Position numbers and translations under genes: made by a program
Source: Amanita rubescens
Lineage: Eukaryota > Basidiomycota > Agaricomycetes > Agaricales > Amanitaceae
Reading direction: 5' to 3'
Length of the DNA: 64,000 nt
NCBI GenBank assembly: GCA_015039365.1
Contig: WION01000112.1
Coordinates: forward strand, 1 to 64,000
The notes under the pieces: generated by a model
Databases searched by the model: none
What the model was told of the DNA's origin: nothing
Seen by the model: only the letters and a program-made list of their open reading frames with translations
Shown here: piece after piece, positions 1 through 12,633 of the stretch
Layout of the letters: every line of letters starts with the position of its first letter
Position numbering within the stretch: the stretch's first letter is position 1

Positions 1-227
1 ATATGCTCCTCTCTACGTATAGCCAGTGACTTTGGCTAGTGGGGGAGGGGTTGGGGATTGTGTTAGACTACCCATGCATTTCATTTCGATTGCAAAGACA
101 TTTACGCAACTGCCTTAGAAGAAGAACTGCAATTCAACCTCGAGTTCAGTTATTCTTCTACTGGAAGAGATATCCTTCTTCTTCTATGTGTAGATTGGGC
201 TCTTGGGCTCAATCTAGTGGGGGAGAG
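1..227 (+). mobile_element. 3' tail of a Copia-like element (polypurine tracts)
   Basis: The stretch holds two purine-rich boxes (TAGTGGGGGAGGGG near 37-52 and TAGTGGGGGAGAG at 214-227). The second ends exactly where an LTR begins at 228. A polypurine tract directly 5' of an LTR marks the 3' end of an LTR retrotransposon on the + strand. The short frame between the boxes is probably leftover pol or 3' leader. The body of the element would lie left of the window. The first box may belong to an older nested copy. Confidence 0.6.
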
Positions 228-526
228 TGTAACGGGTAGCCCGTTACCGTGCTCGATCCTCTCCATCTTGTAGATACCATAGTTACCGTATATAGAGTAT
301 TCGTGACTTATGTGACGTGCGACTATAGAGCACGTCATCAACATGTACAAACACACTTATTCTTTACTCGATACACGAACCAATATAACTGGATTCAGTG
401 TACATCGAGTGAAGAGACCTTAGCACGGCTATAGACTGTGTACCAGAACCCCTAGAAGAGCCCTACCAGGCTATCCCACACCTAGATACCTCCGAGTATC
501 TATTATAACGAGTTATACTCGTTACA
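228..526 (+). repeat. LTR, TGTAACG...CGTTACA
   Basis: This 299-bp unit begins TGTAACGGG and ends CTCGTTACA, so it has the TG...CA ends and a 7-bp terminal inverted repeat (TGTAACG/CGTTACA) of an LTR. It is preceded directly by a polypurine tract. The 5 bp on each side (GAGAG and CCCGC) do not match, as expected for a 3' LTR rather than a solo LTR. Its sequence is unrelated to the LTRs at 964 and 5856. Confidence 0.75.
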
Positions 527-529
527 CCC

Positions 530-835
530 GCATTCAACGTTGCCGCCTTCGACGGTCGAGAACGCCTCTCCTGCATCCACCAGGAAATCTCGGATTTCCT
601 CCACTATCAGTCGCACGTCCAGCTCTTTGCCGCCACATCCCTACCCCCTACGGTCCCCTGCCCGGATGACCAATCCAAGGAGCGAATCATCCGGCTCCTC
701 AAAGAAGAGAACCGACGACTCAAGGTTCTCCATAAGCTCCTCAACTCGCTTGAGGCCAACAACGAAGAACTCATCCAAACGTATACGGACGCACCCACCG
801 ACTGGAACGCAGGAGGATGGAATCAAGACGAATGA
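530..835 (+). pseudogene. Open frame abutting the LTR; truncated gene or gag fragment
   Basis: A frame runs open from 530 to the TGA at 833-835 (101 codons) with no early ATG. It starts 3 bp after the LTR end. The product is charged and looks coiled-coil, with Leu-, Glu- and Lys-rich spacing around 680-770. It has the composition of real coding sequence, unlike the opposite strand. It is best read as the remaining part of a gene or gag region cut by the retroelement at 526. I do not recognise the family. Confidence 0.4.
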
Positions 836-963
836 CTTATCTGCCTTCGTCGACAACTCCTCAGGTTATCATCCCTACGACGATGATGAGGCCCGCCACA
901 ACCTCGATACCTAGGAGGACACCGCATATCATTGTTGCGGTCAACAACGTAGAGGAGAGCTAG

Positions 964-1482
964 TGTTACAAACACGGTACGGACTCCTACATTATGATTA
1001 CATGACACGTCGGACATGCTTACTTTTTCGTATATGCCTACCCCTTATCCAATCTCCATTATGTTCACCACATACAGACCACCTCGTTCCCTTATCGATC
1101 CCCATTCCGTTTACCCTATGCCCAACTCCTTGTTCATACGCGTATCATCCCTTATGCCCCCTGTTCCGCCTATACTTGCTATCGCCTTAGTTCCACTTAC
1201 GATATGGCTGTGTTTCTGTACATGTATATAAACCGATGTACTGTAGCATCAAACCCTAAGTTCGACTTAGTTTGTTCTTGTCAATATCACATCTCATCTC
1301 GCCTAAAGAACGTCGTACATACTCCATTCATTATCACTCTCAAGTATAAGACTTCTTCTAGTCGTCTTATTACTTAGCTTATTCATTCACCTATTGTTTG
1401 ACTTGTCTGTTGGACTTAGTCTACTTTGTCAAGTGCTCATAGCGTGGACACATTGTAGGTGGAGATTGACGTGATCATAACA
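964..1482 (+). repeat. Copia LTR, TGTTACAAAC...ATAACA, joined to internal pol
   Basis: It begins TGTTACAAACACGG after a purine box (AGAGGAGAGC) and contains a promoter-like TATATAAA near 1225-1233. A plausible end is ATAACA at 1482, but pol-like coding already starts at about 1478, so the 3' boundary is uncertain and gag/protease are missing. The first ~160 bp recur in inverted orientation at 5640-5796. That pins the 5' end at TGTTAC. Confidence 0.55.
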
Positions 1483-2029
1483 ATTACCGCTGATTCACAA
1501 TCTCAAATATTAGGTGAAGGTACAGTTATACTTTCCCATCAACTATCAAATGGCACAGTGAATCAAATTTGATTACACCCTGTTCTCTACATGCCAAGCA
1601 CAATACTTAGATTAATAAGCAATGGAACCTTATGCAAACAAGGTCTAATTGCAAGACAAGATAACAAGAAAATTATTTTTAGTCTCAAACGTTCTTCTGA
1701 AGTTCCTTACATCGAAGGAACTCCCACATTAGGTGATGACACATTAATGTGGATTAATGGTGAAATATATAAGCCAAAAGCTTGGAGCTTACTAGTCCCG
1801 ATGCATAATGTGATCAATTGGGAGATTTGGCATCAACATCTAGGACATCCTTCAAAACAAATAATAAAAATGGGCAAACCCAGGTTACCTTTACCCACCA
1901 CTAATGATCCTTGTAAAGGATGTGTTAAAGGAAAAGCTGTTTCACAAAGTTTTCCAGATACAGATAAAAGAGCTTCAAAACCATTTGAACTAGTTCATAC
2001 TGACTTGATCAGATAACCGATTAGCGTAT

Positions 2030-3275
2030 TCTGTTCCAAACACATCCAACATTTACTATAAAATGAGGTACAATATAGCAAACTATTGGGTACAACAGGT
2101 TGGATGTTTACATAATCCATGTGCTCACTGCTTACATAATCTTGTCACTTTATTTGCTTACATATTCATCACTATTTTTTGCTAGAAGTGGTTGGTATAG
2201 ACCACAACTGGTTCAGCAGTGGTTTTATACAACCATGGTCAATAGTTTTATTGTCTTGGTGTACCATAACATTATGAAATGGGTTTATAGTACAACCATA
2301 TATGATAGCTTTATGGTCATGAAAGACTATAAAGGTAAAAGGTGGTTAGTACAGACCAGAAAGCATTTAGTTATGATCATGACATACTACAGTCAGAATA
2401 GAGGAAGTTCATATAGTAAGTGGTTGACATAAACCACAGTGTGTTTAACAATGGCTGCATGCAATCATGTGTAACTTGATGTTATGGTTGTCATGTACTA
2501 CAACCAGAATAAAGGTTGAGAAATGGCTGGCATAAACTGCAACTACTTCAGCAGTGGTTGCATGCAACCATGTGTAATGATACTATGGTCATGAGATACT
2601 GACACAATCAGGATAAAGGTTCAGATGTGGTTGGCATATACCAGAATGAGTTTAGCAATGGCTGCATGTAACCACATGCAATAATCTTATGGTCATGACA
2701 TACTACAATCAGAATGAGAGTTCAGAAATGGTTCTCATGAACCACGATAAGTTTAGCAGTGGTTGCATCCAACCATGTGCAATGACCCTATGGTCATGAC
2801 ATACTGCAATCAGAAATGGTTGGCACATACCAGAACAAGTTCAGCAATGGTTGAGTGCAAGCATGTGTGATGACCTTATGGTTGTGAAATACCATAATCA
2901 GAGTGAAGGTTTAGAAGTGGTTGGTGTAGACCAGAATAAGTTTAGTAATGGTTGCATGCAACCATATGTAATGATCTTATGGTCATGACATACTGCAATG
3001 AGAATCAAGGATCAGAAGTGGTTGGCATAAACCACAATAAGCTTAGTGGTGGTTGCATGCAACCATGCATAATGATCTTATGGTCATTTGGAGATGCCAT
3101 AATGAGAAGTGGTTGATATAAACCACAACAAGTTTAGCAATGGTTGCGTGAAACTGTATGCAATGGTCTTATGGACATGAGATACCATAATCACAATAAA
3201 AGATCAGAAATGGTTGGCATAAACCACAATAAGCTTAGTAGTGGTTGCATGCAACCTTGTATGGATTGTTTGTGA
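2030..3275 (+). repeat. Degenerate ~100-bp tandem repeat inside pol
   Basis: About eleven to twelve imperfect copies of a ~100-bp unit begin TGGTTGGCATAAACCA. Starts are near 2188, 2341, 2421, 2521, 2627, 2727, 2815, 2917, 3015, 3109 and 3208. Each unit carries ATGGTTGCATGCAACCAT (perfect copy at about 2948-2965), an 18-bp palindrome, and TTATGGTCATGACATACTGCAATCAGAAT. The array occupies the place of the integrase catalytic core. It may be an expanded internal repeat or an inserted non-autonomous element. Confidence 0.85.
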
Positions 3276-3329
3276 TGCAGGGAAACCATAAAAGAAAGGG
3301 CCCAGAACTGAATGTTTATGTGATGTTTA

Positions 3330-3575
3330 GAAACTTCCCATAGAAGGAAAGGTCAAGAAATGCTGGATGATGTGCGAGTCTAGGTCCTTACCATAAAAGG
3401 AAAGGTCAAGAAATGCTGGATGATGCGCTCTAGGTCCTTACCATAAAAGGAAAGGTCAAGAGATATTTAGTTGACATGTTCTAGATGCTTTCCATATACA
3501 GAATGGCTTGGAAATGTTTGGATGACAAATCTTTCCATATGAAGAAAGGTCCAGGAATATTTAGGGTCTGTAAAC
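3330..3575 (+). repeat. Second tandem repeat, ~57-bp unit
   Basis: Units of CCATAAAAGGAAAGGTCAAG followed by AAATGCTGGATGATG and CTAGGTCCTTA recur four to five times at about 57-65 bp spacing. They become more divergent towards 3570, where integrase coding resumes. They differ in sequence and period from the adjacent 100-bp array, so two separate expansions (or inserts) lie side by side. Confidence 0.75.
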
Positions 3576-5394
3576 ATATTTACAATTGTACCCCACTTAG
3601 ACGTACAGACTGGTCTACACCAGTACAAAACTTAACCAAGGATAAACCTGATGTTTCATACTTTAAAGTATTTGGATGCACTGCTTGGGTCTTTATCCCA
3701 AAAGAATTGCGCAAAAACAAGTTGTCTCCTAAATCTGAAGAGATGACATTTATTGGATATGAACCGAATGCAAAAGCATACTGCTTCATGACACATGATA
3801 ATAAACTCGTCATATCCACCCAAGCACAGTTCAATGAATCCAAATTCCCTAGAGAGAGCAAAACTCAAGATATTGCAACCAAGAATCTTGATAGACTCAG
3901 GCCTATTCCAGAAGAAAATGAAGATATAAACCCATTTATTAATTTAGATGAGATAGATACTAGGAAGACATTTCCAGATACAAAGTCTTATCCTGGACCT
4001 AATAGCGATAATGATGATCCTTCTGATCATGATGGTTCTGATGAAGAATCCTTTAAATCAGTCAAATCAGAAAAAGATGAGGATACCAAATCAAGGGGTG
4101 TTCAAGAATCAGATCAACCCATTGACAAATCTCACTTGGATCTTGAAGATGCGTACATAGGACCAAGAAGGAATAAACCTCCTTCTCCACCTCCTAGACC
4201 AAAAACCCGTCAAACTAGAACTATCAGAAATCCTGATATTCCACTTCATCGATCTGATCGTCTCAGGGTCCCAGTTATTCAACCAGATAATACTTATGGT
4301 GATAAACCTATACTTGAGATAGAAAAAGAAATCTCAGATAAAAAAGATGTCATGTATGATTTATTAAAAGACTTAGAAGAACAAAAATCTTCTTCTGATA
4401 AAGAAGTTGAAGATATTCTAAGATTTCAAATCACACATACTGCTACTAGCATACGCATCTTAAAAGAATATCACCAAAAGGCTATGAATATTTGGACACA
4501 GAAAATCGTTAAAGAAAATGGCACAGAATTAATACATCATTTATTTGCACAGGCAATATATGCAAAAGATGATGATACTGTTCCATACAATTACAGAGAC
4601 ATCAGTAAAATGTGTATCAATAATCCTTCAAACTATGAGAAATGGAAAATTTCTATGGATGAAGAAATTAAATCATTAAACGCTAGAAATATATGGGAAT
4701 TAGCAGATCTTCCTCCTGGAAGAATAGCCATCAAATGTCGATGGGTATTCGTCTTAAAATCCAATGGCAGGAAAAAGGCACGTTTAGTTGCCAAAGGATT
4801 TTCCCAAAGACCTGGAATTGATTACAATGAAACTTTTTCACCAGTAGCTCGATATGAGACTATTCGCCTTCTATTCGCCATTGCAGTGCTAGAAAACTGG
4901 GATATAGAAGCACTCGATGTCAAGACTGCCTTTTTATACAGAGATCTTGAAGCGGATGTATATATGACACAACCTGAAGGCTATGTAATCAAAAATCAAG
5001 AAAAGAAGGTATACAGACTTAAAAAGGCTATTTATGGCCTCAAACAAGCCTCATGGGCTTGGAATAAACAAGCTGATAAATCCTTCAAAAATTTAGGATT
5101 TAATTGCTGTCTATGGGCCTTATCAAGTCCAGGCCTGAGACTTGTCCTCTTTGGTGATCTCTTTGATGATTTCTTTGTCAATGTTGGCACAATGCTCAAA
5201 ATCATTCTGGCATATTTTCAGCCAGTTTGTGTACTATGCTGATATCACCATTGGATTCAGTGACCCAAAAAACCCTAGAAACAATTGAATACTCCATCTA
5301 CAAGCCCAAGCTTGACCATGACTGGGCTCAATCTCTTTGGTAGAAACTGATGATGTCACTGGCATACAATGACTGAAATATTGTTGGAAATGTG

Positions 5395-5640
5395 CCATAA
5401 ATTATGGGCATGTGCATACAGACATTGGTCTTTGCAAATAGCCAGTTGCAACCAGTTGCAACTGGTCTAAGTTGGCCGGTCTTTTGTTTTTCCCAAAATT
5501 GAAAGACTGCAACCAGTTGCTCCCACAAAACTAGGCAACTGCAACTGATGGTCCGGTTGCAACTGGTCCAGTCCTGGTCCGGTCCTGGTCTTTTTCCAGT
5601 CCTATCAACTGGACTTCGAATCCCTAGGGCCTAGGCACAG
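5395..5640. repeat. Low-complexity CCAGTTGCAACTGG-rich tract
   Basis: This noncoding tract is built of short, partly palindromic words: GTTGCAACCAGTTGCAACTGG and repeated GGTCCGGTCCTGGTC. It follows the truncated reverse transcriptase. No gene is visible. Confidence 0.6.
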
Positions 5641-5796
5641 GGTAAATGGAATGGGGATTGATAAGGGAACGAGGTAGTCCGTATGTGGTGAACATAATGG
5701 GGATTGGGCAAGGGGTAGGCATATACATACGAAAAAGTAAGCATGTCCAACGTGTCATGTAATCATAATGTAGGAGTCTGTACTGTGTTTGTAACA
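5640..5796 (-). repeat. Inverted LTR fragment matching 964-1125
   Basis: Read on the minus strand from 5796 it gives TGTTACAAACACAGTACAGACTCC, closely matching the LTR start at 964 with scattered substitutions and one small insertion. Similarity fades near 5640. It is a truncated LTR in inverse orientation, so the 964-5796 segment is bounded by inverted LTR sequence rather than the direct LTRs of one normal element. Confidence 0.8.
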
Positions 5797-5855
5797 GTAG
5801 AATCTCTGAACTTTGCCCAACAGTCTCACAATTTAGTTATTTAAAGATCTGGTTG

Positions 5856-6294
5856 TGTTACAAACGTACATCATGGCCTATCTTTTTCTTATCTTATCAT
5901 CGTTCCTCCTATTCCTCCTATGTCATCACCTCTGTTTGCATATGCGTTCCTTCTGGAACATTCATCGTTTATCATATGCTATTCCATTTTATCACATGCA
6001 TGTCGATTATCACATGTAAACCATTTCATTATCACATGCAACCGTTTCGTTATCACATGCATTCCTACTTACTATATTTGCATATATACTTTGTACTATA
6101 TAAACTACGCAAATATACGACTAGACCTCAGTCTAGTTTTAACAGTCAAAATCTGTCTCATTATCGTCTAAGCTCCCTTGAGGACTTATCCGATAACACT
6201 CTTATTCTTTGAACATTCTTAAGTGCCGGAACTCCCTTGAGGAACCTACGGTACCTGATAGGCTTGACTTATCAGTGGACGAACAAACGTAACA
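5856..6294 (+). repeat. Solo LTR with 5-bp target duplication GGTTG
   Basis: This 439-bp unit begins TGTTACAAACGTAC and ends CAAACGTAACA (6-bp inverted ends TGTTAC/GTAACA). It is flanked by GGTTG at 5851-5855 and GGTTG at 6295-6299, a perfect 5-bp target-site duplication. There is no internal coding sequence, so it is a solo LTR left by LTR-LTR recombination. A TATATAAA promoter box lies at about 6097-6104. Polypyrimidine-rich CATATGC/TATCACATGCA repeats fill the middle. Confidence 0.9.
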
Positions 6295-6299
6295 GGTTG

Positions 6300-6865
6300 T
6301 TTTACTGTCAGATAGCCCAACTGGTGTAGCCATCTGGTCATCTGATCATTTGGTGTTCTGACTTCTTGATGGTTGGACTATCCAACTGCTTGGTGGTCTG
6401 GCCAACATTTTGTTTGGTGGCCTTTTTATTGGACATAACATGACTGCCTTATTGTCTTATTGTCTCACCATCTGGTATTAATAATTATAAATGATAGTGG
6501 GTGTCTGATGACCTGGGTGTCTTGCAATCAATTCATTTAAATGTATAACTCACTAAAATGATCCAACTGTCTGACCCTCTTATGGCCTTCCCAGTCAATT
6601 GATCTATTTGTATTCTTACCTGTATTTCAGATCACAGGACACAATAATTATATGCATGGCTTACTATCTTAATCACTGCCTAATGACCTTGTCAACAGAT
6701 ACAATAATACAGCTGGTTGTCTGAGTGCAGACAATCAGATGTTGTCAGAATTTTCCCCTGTTGCCAGCTGATGCATCCACTCTGGAAGTTCTTACTGACA
6801 TGGTGGTTCAAAGGTATCCATCAAAGTACAAACAAGACAATAGCAACTGATATAAAAATCAACAA
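6300..6865. other. Low-complexity spacer without a gene
   Basis: TGGT/TCTG-rich sequence with loose repeats (CATCTGGTCATCTGATCATTTGGTG). It lies between the solo LTR and the 3' end of the next gene. I see no coding exon, RNA gene or TIR element. Confidence 0.5.
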
Positions 6866-8456
6866 TCAGGGAACGAAGATAACAATCAAGACGTTGACCA
6901 CCAGCTTCTCGAGGTCTGCCTGAGAAACGAAGTACACACGCTCCCTTCCTGCTACTGGTGCAGGCTCGCTCAGGATCGTCACCTCAGCCTCCGATAGGGG
7001 AACTGCGCCGCTAGTCTCGACACGAGCTCTCAGGGTTGCCATCTCCTCGTCATCTGCATCCGAATAAACACTGAAAGTACCTCTCATAGGCACCTGGTCC
7101 GAAGGCCTGTGTGCCACGAAGAATGACGTGCTACCTGGAAATGCTGGCCTCGAATGTTCAACGTCACCTAACAGGTCAACAATGCGATCTACGGGCCAGA
7201 TATAACCACCTGCTGTGTATTGGAGTTCCGGGCTCAGCTTGTATAGCTTGAGTGAGTGGTATAGCAGAGCATCACCACCTTTGAGCTGATACATAACATG
7301 ATCAGACGAACAAATTTGGTATAACCGACTCCGAATCGGAGGACGTGCATACCTTGGGAACCAGCGAATCTGCGAGAACTTCAGATGGATTGATTCCGTA
7401 ATCATTATTGAGATAAAACGCAATCTTCCTTCCTCTCGACAGATTTAAAATGGGAGAGATGAGGTCCAAAAAGTTGTCGCTCGGTTCCATTAAACTTGCA
7501 GAGCCATGTGGTTTGATATGCACGCCGTACGATACAGTCATCCTGCATCCTTTCGTGACCGTCTCCATTTCGTATTCGCATTCATTCAAGAACGCGACCC
7601 ACTCGATGTCTCCGGGTTTTCCGCCTCTCCCATGGTACTTTTCGACCCTACCGTCTTCGCTCTGAATTACCAGCGCACCACCGCGAAACCGCACGGGTAG
7701 GGTCACGACAATGGTGGCCACTCTTCCATCACTCCTCAACATCCTAGGTTGGACACCCATTCTACCCCCGTTAACCAACACTTCTAGCTTGTCTCTCGTG
7801 GCTATCAGGTATTTATCCGGCTCGAGGCTCGGAAAAAACCCAGCGCGTATGGCATCCAAGATCGGGTAATTAGCAAGTTCAAGGGACACGGTCAATGGCA
7901 GGTTTGTTGGATAAAACAATGATTCTCTATCGACGTAATCATTCGAGTCGCTCGTCTGATGTGGTCTGCAGGCCCCGATCAAAGCCTCCAGCGCAGGCGG
8001 CGCCGCGTAATCCAAATCAATCGGAAAATCTAAAGCATGCGTAATTCCACTCTGTCAACAGCAGGTAAGAATAATGAAGTAGCAACCAAACGATGAGGGA
8101 TGGTACTATTATTGGTAGTGACTTACTTTAGTACGGAAGAATAGTATCAACTCGTTTGCGTCCACAGGCATTCTTCCGCTAATGCTGAATGGTACAGCCT
8201 TTGCAATGAGCAACCTTGCAATACTTTCTCGGTACACGGCTTCTTCGTCATAACCAGCTCGCTCCTGAGAGTTCGACCTCTTGTGCCTGGATTTCTCGAC
8301 CTGGAAGTCGCTCACGCTTGCAGTTCGTCTGAACCCGAACGATCCGGCGCTGGGCGATGTAGAGTAGTCAGGAGCTGGAATACCAGCTGATAGTGTGGGA
8401 GAAGCCATTCGGCTCAGCGGGGTCAATATGCCTGCATTGTTCAAGGGATAGGTCAT
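6866..8456 (-). CDS. 2OG-Fe(II) oxygenase-like protein, iron ligands replaced
   Basis: Three exons give one uninterrupted frame of 482 aa: 8456-8127, 8051-7353 and 7285-6866, joined by GT-AG introns in phase 0. The N-terminal ~80 residues are Ser-rich and probably disordered. The middle matches the fungal prolyl-hydroxylase-like 2OG oxygenase fold: strand FRGGALVIQ, then IEWVAFLNECEYEMETVTKGCRM. In active relatives the HxD pair sits before the first strand and the second iron-binding His lies in an EHEV motif. Here the equivalents read QPRML and EYEM, so all three iron ligands appear lost, while the 2OG-binding Arg (GCR) remains. I infer a conserved pseudo-enzyme or binding protein. The C-terminal region ends QADLEKLVVNVL. 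The start at 8456 is the first ATG of an open exon. Confidence 0.8.
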
Positions 8457-8645
8457 GTCGGCTGCTTAGACGTTAGCGTCTAGCAGTACTTTTAAGCTTT
8501 ATCGATAAGCCATGCATCAGTAACGTGTTTTCAGGGATGGCCAAACTAGGACGCTTTGTAATATATCACTGCTCGGGGTAAAATTAAAGACACGAAATGC
8601 ATAGTCGTGAAGGGAAAGCGAATAGTACAGCCAACAGTCCAACGT

Positions 8646-10898
8646 TCACATCCACGGTGTAAATGTCATGGCATCCCTATCATCCGCCCACAATCTTGCC
8701 CACTCCAGGCAGAGTCTGTAAACGTAAACTAGATATGGTTCAGATGAGATAGATCCTTGACGAGTAATATACCATGCTAACCTTCCATATCAACTTTCCT
8801 TCCTATTGTTTTCTTCCACTGTTTCCCCGCACGCGCGATCCTTCTCAATCGTTTATCACCTTCTACAGAACGCCTGTTTCCAAGTGGCACATTAGCCAGT
8901 GTGGAATTTGCAGCTACTAAAGTTGCTTTCGTTGGCCCAGTGAAATAGGCGTAGAGGTTGTATATTTCCTTGTACGACATTGACAACGGTATATAATGCA
9001 CCCTAAATTGTTTGCACGTAAGATGGACAATAATTTATTAGAACATCACTAACCATGGTTGTATCCAGTCAGAAAAGAATTCCTCGTATACTGTTGACTT
9101 GATCGGCGCGCTATCGCTGGCCAGGAAGGCCATAAATCTTCCACTATAACTCATGCCATCTAGATCAATCAGATACCGGTAAGACCAATGTCGTCCCAGC
9201 GGAACAGCATCCCCGAATCTGTGGGCAGCCTGTAGGGCTTCCATCCCCCCGGGATAAGATTCTGGCGCCATTGCTTTGGTGAAGGCAGCATCCATAATCT
9301 CTTCGTTTAATTCCGCGACGGGAACTTGTGTCGTTACAAAATTCGTTGAACTGGATGAAGGATCCGCATATGTAATGGAACGATTCGTGTCAGATGTATC
9401 GGAAGCCATACGAAGAAACCTTGAGAAAAAGTTTTCAATGCACCATCGCTGGCCAATGCAACTTCACTGACCGATGTCGCTGATAGCGTGGCGTGAATCC
9501 AGGTGGATGGGTGCCCCCTCCTGTTGTCGCGCCTCTCCAGAATATCTTATCGATTTTCTTCTCCCACGGAACCTCCATTGGATCGACATCTTTGAGCTCG
9601 AGATTTACTGGATCCCAACCATAAGTATATGATGGTGTACTTCCCCAATAATAATGGCTGGGGATACGGATGTCCGAGAAACCTTTGGCCTTGGCGGGAC
9701 TAAAGACAGGGTATAAAGCAGGTATGGTTCTCCAGTCCGAGAAAAAGTGGCCTTGCGTATAGTGCGCGTGAGGATAGCTGCAGAAATCAACTACTGCAGA
9801 CGTCCCTTTGACAAATCTGAAGTCACCTCCCGGTCCTTGTTCGGGAGCAACAAGGTGATGGTTAGCTTCCATGCCAAATGGATTACGCAAAGACGAATAT
9901 AATCGGCGGGCCGGGCTTTGCAAACCGCACGTACGGCGCCATGCTTCCCATACGTTGCCATCGTTTCCCCAGTCTGGCTTGAAGGGGCCACCCAGCACAG
10001 ATTCAATCCCACCTACGGAGAAATAAGCGAAGAGACACGCCAATGTTTAGAATACCAACTAGAGGAATTTTGGATTGTCAAATTGGAGTATATTCGGTGT
10101 TCCCAAGGAATGAGAACACGGCCTTCAGCCTTCGCGTTGATAGGAAACTCCATGTCAGGTAGCTAGGATGCTAGACAGATGAGCTGACAAGGTAAAGGAT
10201 ACGAGTCATAGTTACAACCTTTGGAGCAACGCGTTCTATCATGCGTCGGAAGCCATGTGCTCGAGCGTTCGCTTCTTCGTCATCAAACATGTCGTCCTGG
10301 CGTACTTTGACTGCCGATGCGTTGCCACCTTCAATGCGTACCAAGTCGATGGAAGAAAGCTGAGCAACCTGATAACTAGTTAGAAATTTGTATGTAGGCG
10401 CCAATGGTACGAACACACCTGTCTACTCCTTCTTCTTATTTCTTCGCCAGGAAGCTCCCAGAATGGCTCTAAATCTTGCATGAGACCATCATACTCATCA
10501 ATCATTTTCACGTCGTTTTGATGTGCAAATTTGAACCATTCATCAAAGCCCTTAGGAGGGTTCCTCTTGTATCTTCGTTTGTACTCTGCAACGGCCGCCT
10601 TTAGCGTTTTACTCTGTGAACTGAGTTTCTTCTTGAACTCTGCTTCTGCATCTTCCATGAGTTTAGGAATGGGATGTTGTATCACGGCGTGCTGGTTGTC
10701 CGAAGGAACGATGGGCTTTGAAAGCCACCCAGGCCCATTAGAAGAGTGTTTGAGAACATGATACAGAATTGAGTCGGGATTATTGTGACCTGCAAAAAAA
10801 CCAGCACGAATAAAGACAAAGATGACGATGGCAATGAAGATGGAACCCGCGTGTCGAGCAGTGAATCTCGTCACGAAACGACTCCCAAGCGGGGGCAT
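8646..10898 (-). CDS. Glycosyltransferase family 90 (CAP10-like), type II membrane protein
   Basis: Seven exons (10898-10419, 10368-10216, 10162-10060, 10012-9472, 9419-9054, 9002-8782, 8728-8646) join in frame to 648 aa, and every phase closes at the TGA 8648-8646. A short cytoplasmic tail is followed by a single membrane anchor at about residues 18-35 (SIFIAIVIFVFIRAGFF), as in Golgi type II glycosyltransferases. GT90 landmarks are INAKAEGRVLIPWEH, KIDKIFWRGATTGGG, RYQRHRF, SYSGRFMAFLASDS and DWIQPWVHYIPLSMSYKEIYN. The related Cryptococcus enzymes transfer xylose to capsule and glycolipid acceptors, so a Golgi xylosyl- or glucosyltransferase role in wall or glycan synthesis is likely. The donor and acceptor cannot be read from sequence. 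Confidence 0.92.
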
Positions 10899-10983
10899 GT
10901 GAACGCTTAAAGTCAGTAAAGTGATTTGTCCGTGTTTGCATAATCTAACATTACAATAATATCCTACGTAAAGTATTCAATAT

Positions 10984-12486
<1,503 letters not shown>

Positions 12487-12633
12487 GGCTCAAGGATAAA
12501 ATGTTAGACGATATTAAGCACTGGCATATGTTAGCTGGATCTGGAAGCTCTTGGCCATCAACCAATCGGCAATCTCCGTGCTGATTATCGCGGTGTAAGG
12601 ACGCCGCTATCGACGTGCTAGCCATATGTGGCC

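Larger units (their letters stand above)
1478..5106 (+). mobile_element. Rearranged Ty1/Copia pol: integrase ends plus reverse transcriptase
   Basis: Part 1 (1478-2016) encodes the pre-integrase region and HHCC zinc finger (WHQHLGH ... CKGC) and stops just after the first catalytic Asp context (LVHTDL). One in-frame stop lies near 1570. At 2017-3570 the coding sequence is replaced by tandem repeats, so the rest of the integrase DDE core is absent. From about 3575 the integrase C-terminal part resumes (FGCTAWVFIP, FIGYEPNAKAY), followed by a long acidic linker. The reverse transcriptase starts near 4620 (KCRWVFVLK, RLVAKGFSQRPGIDY, AIYGLKQASWAW). Homology stops near 5106, before the YxDD catalytic box, and RNase H is missing. 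The element cannot be autonomous. Confidence 0.85.
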
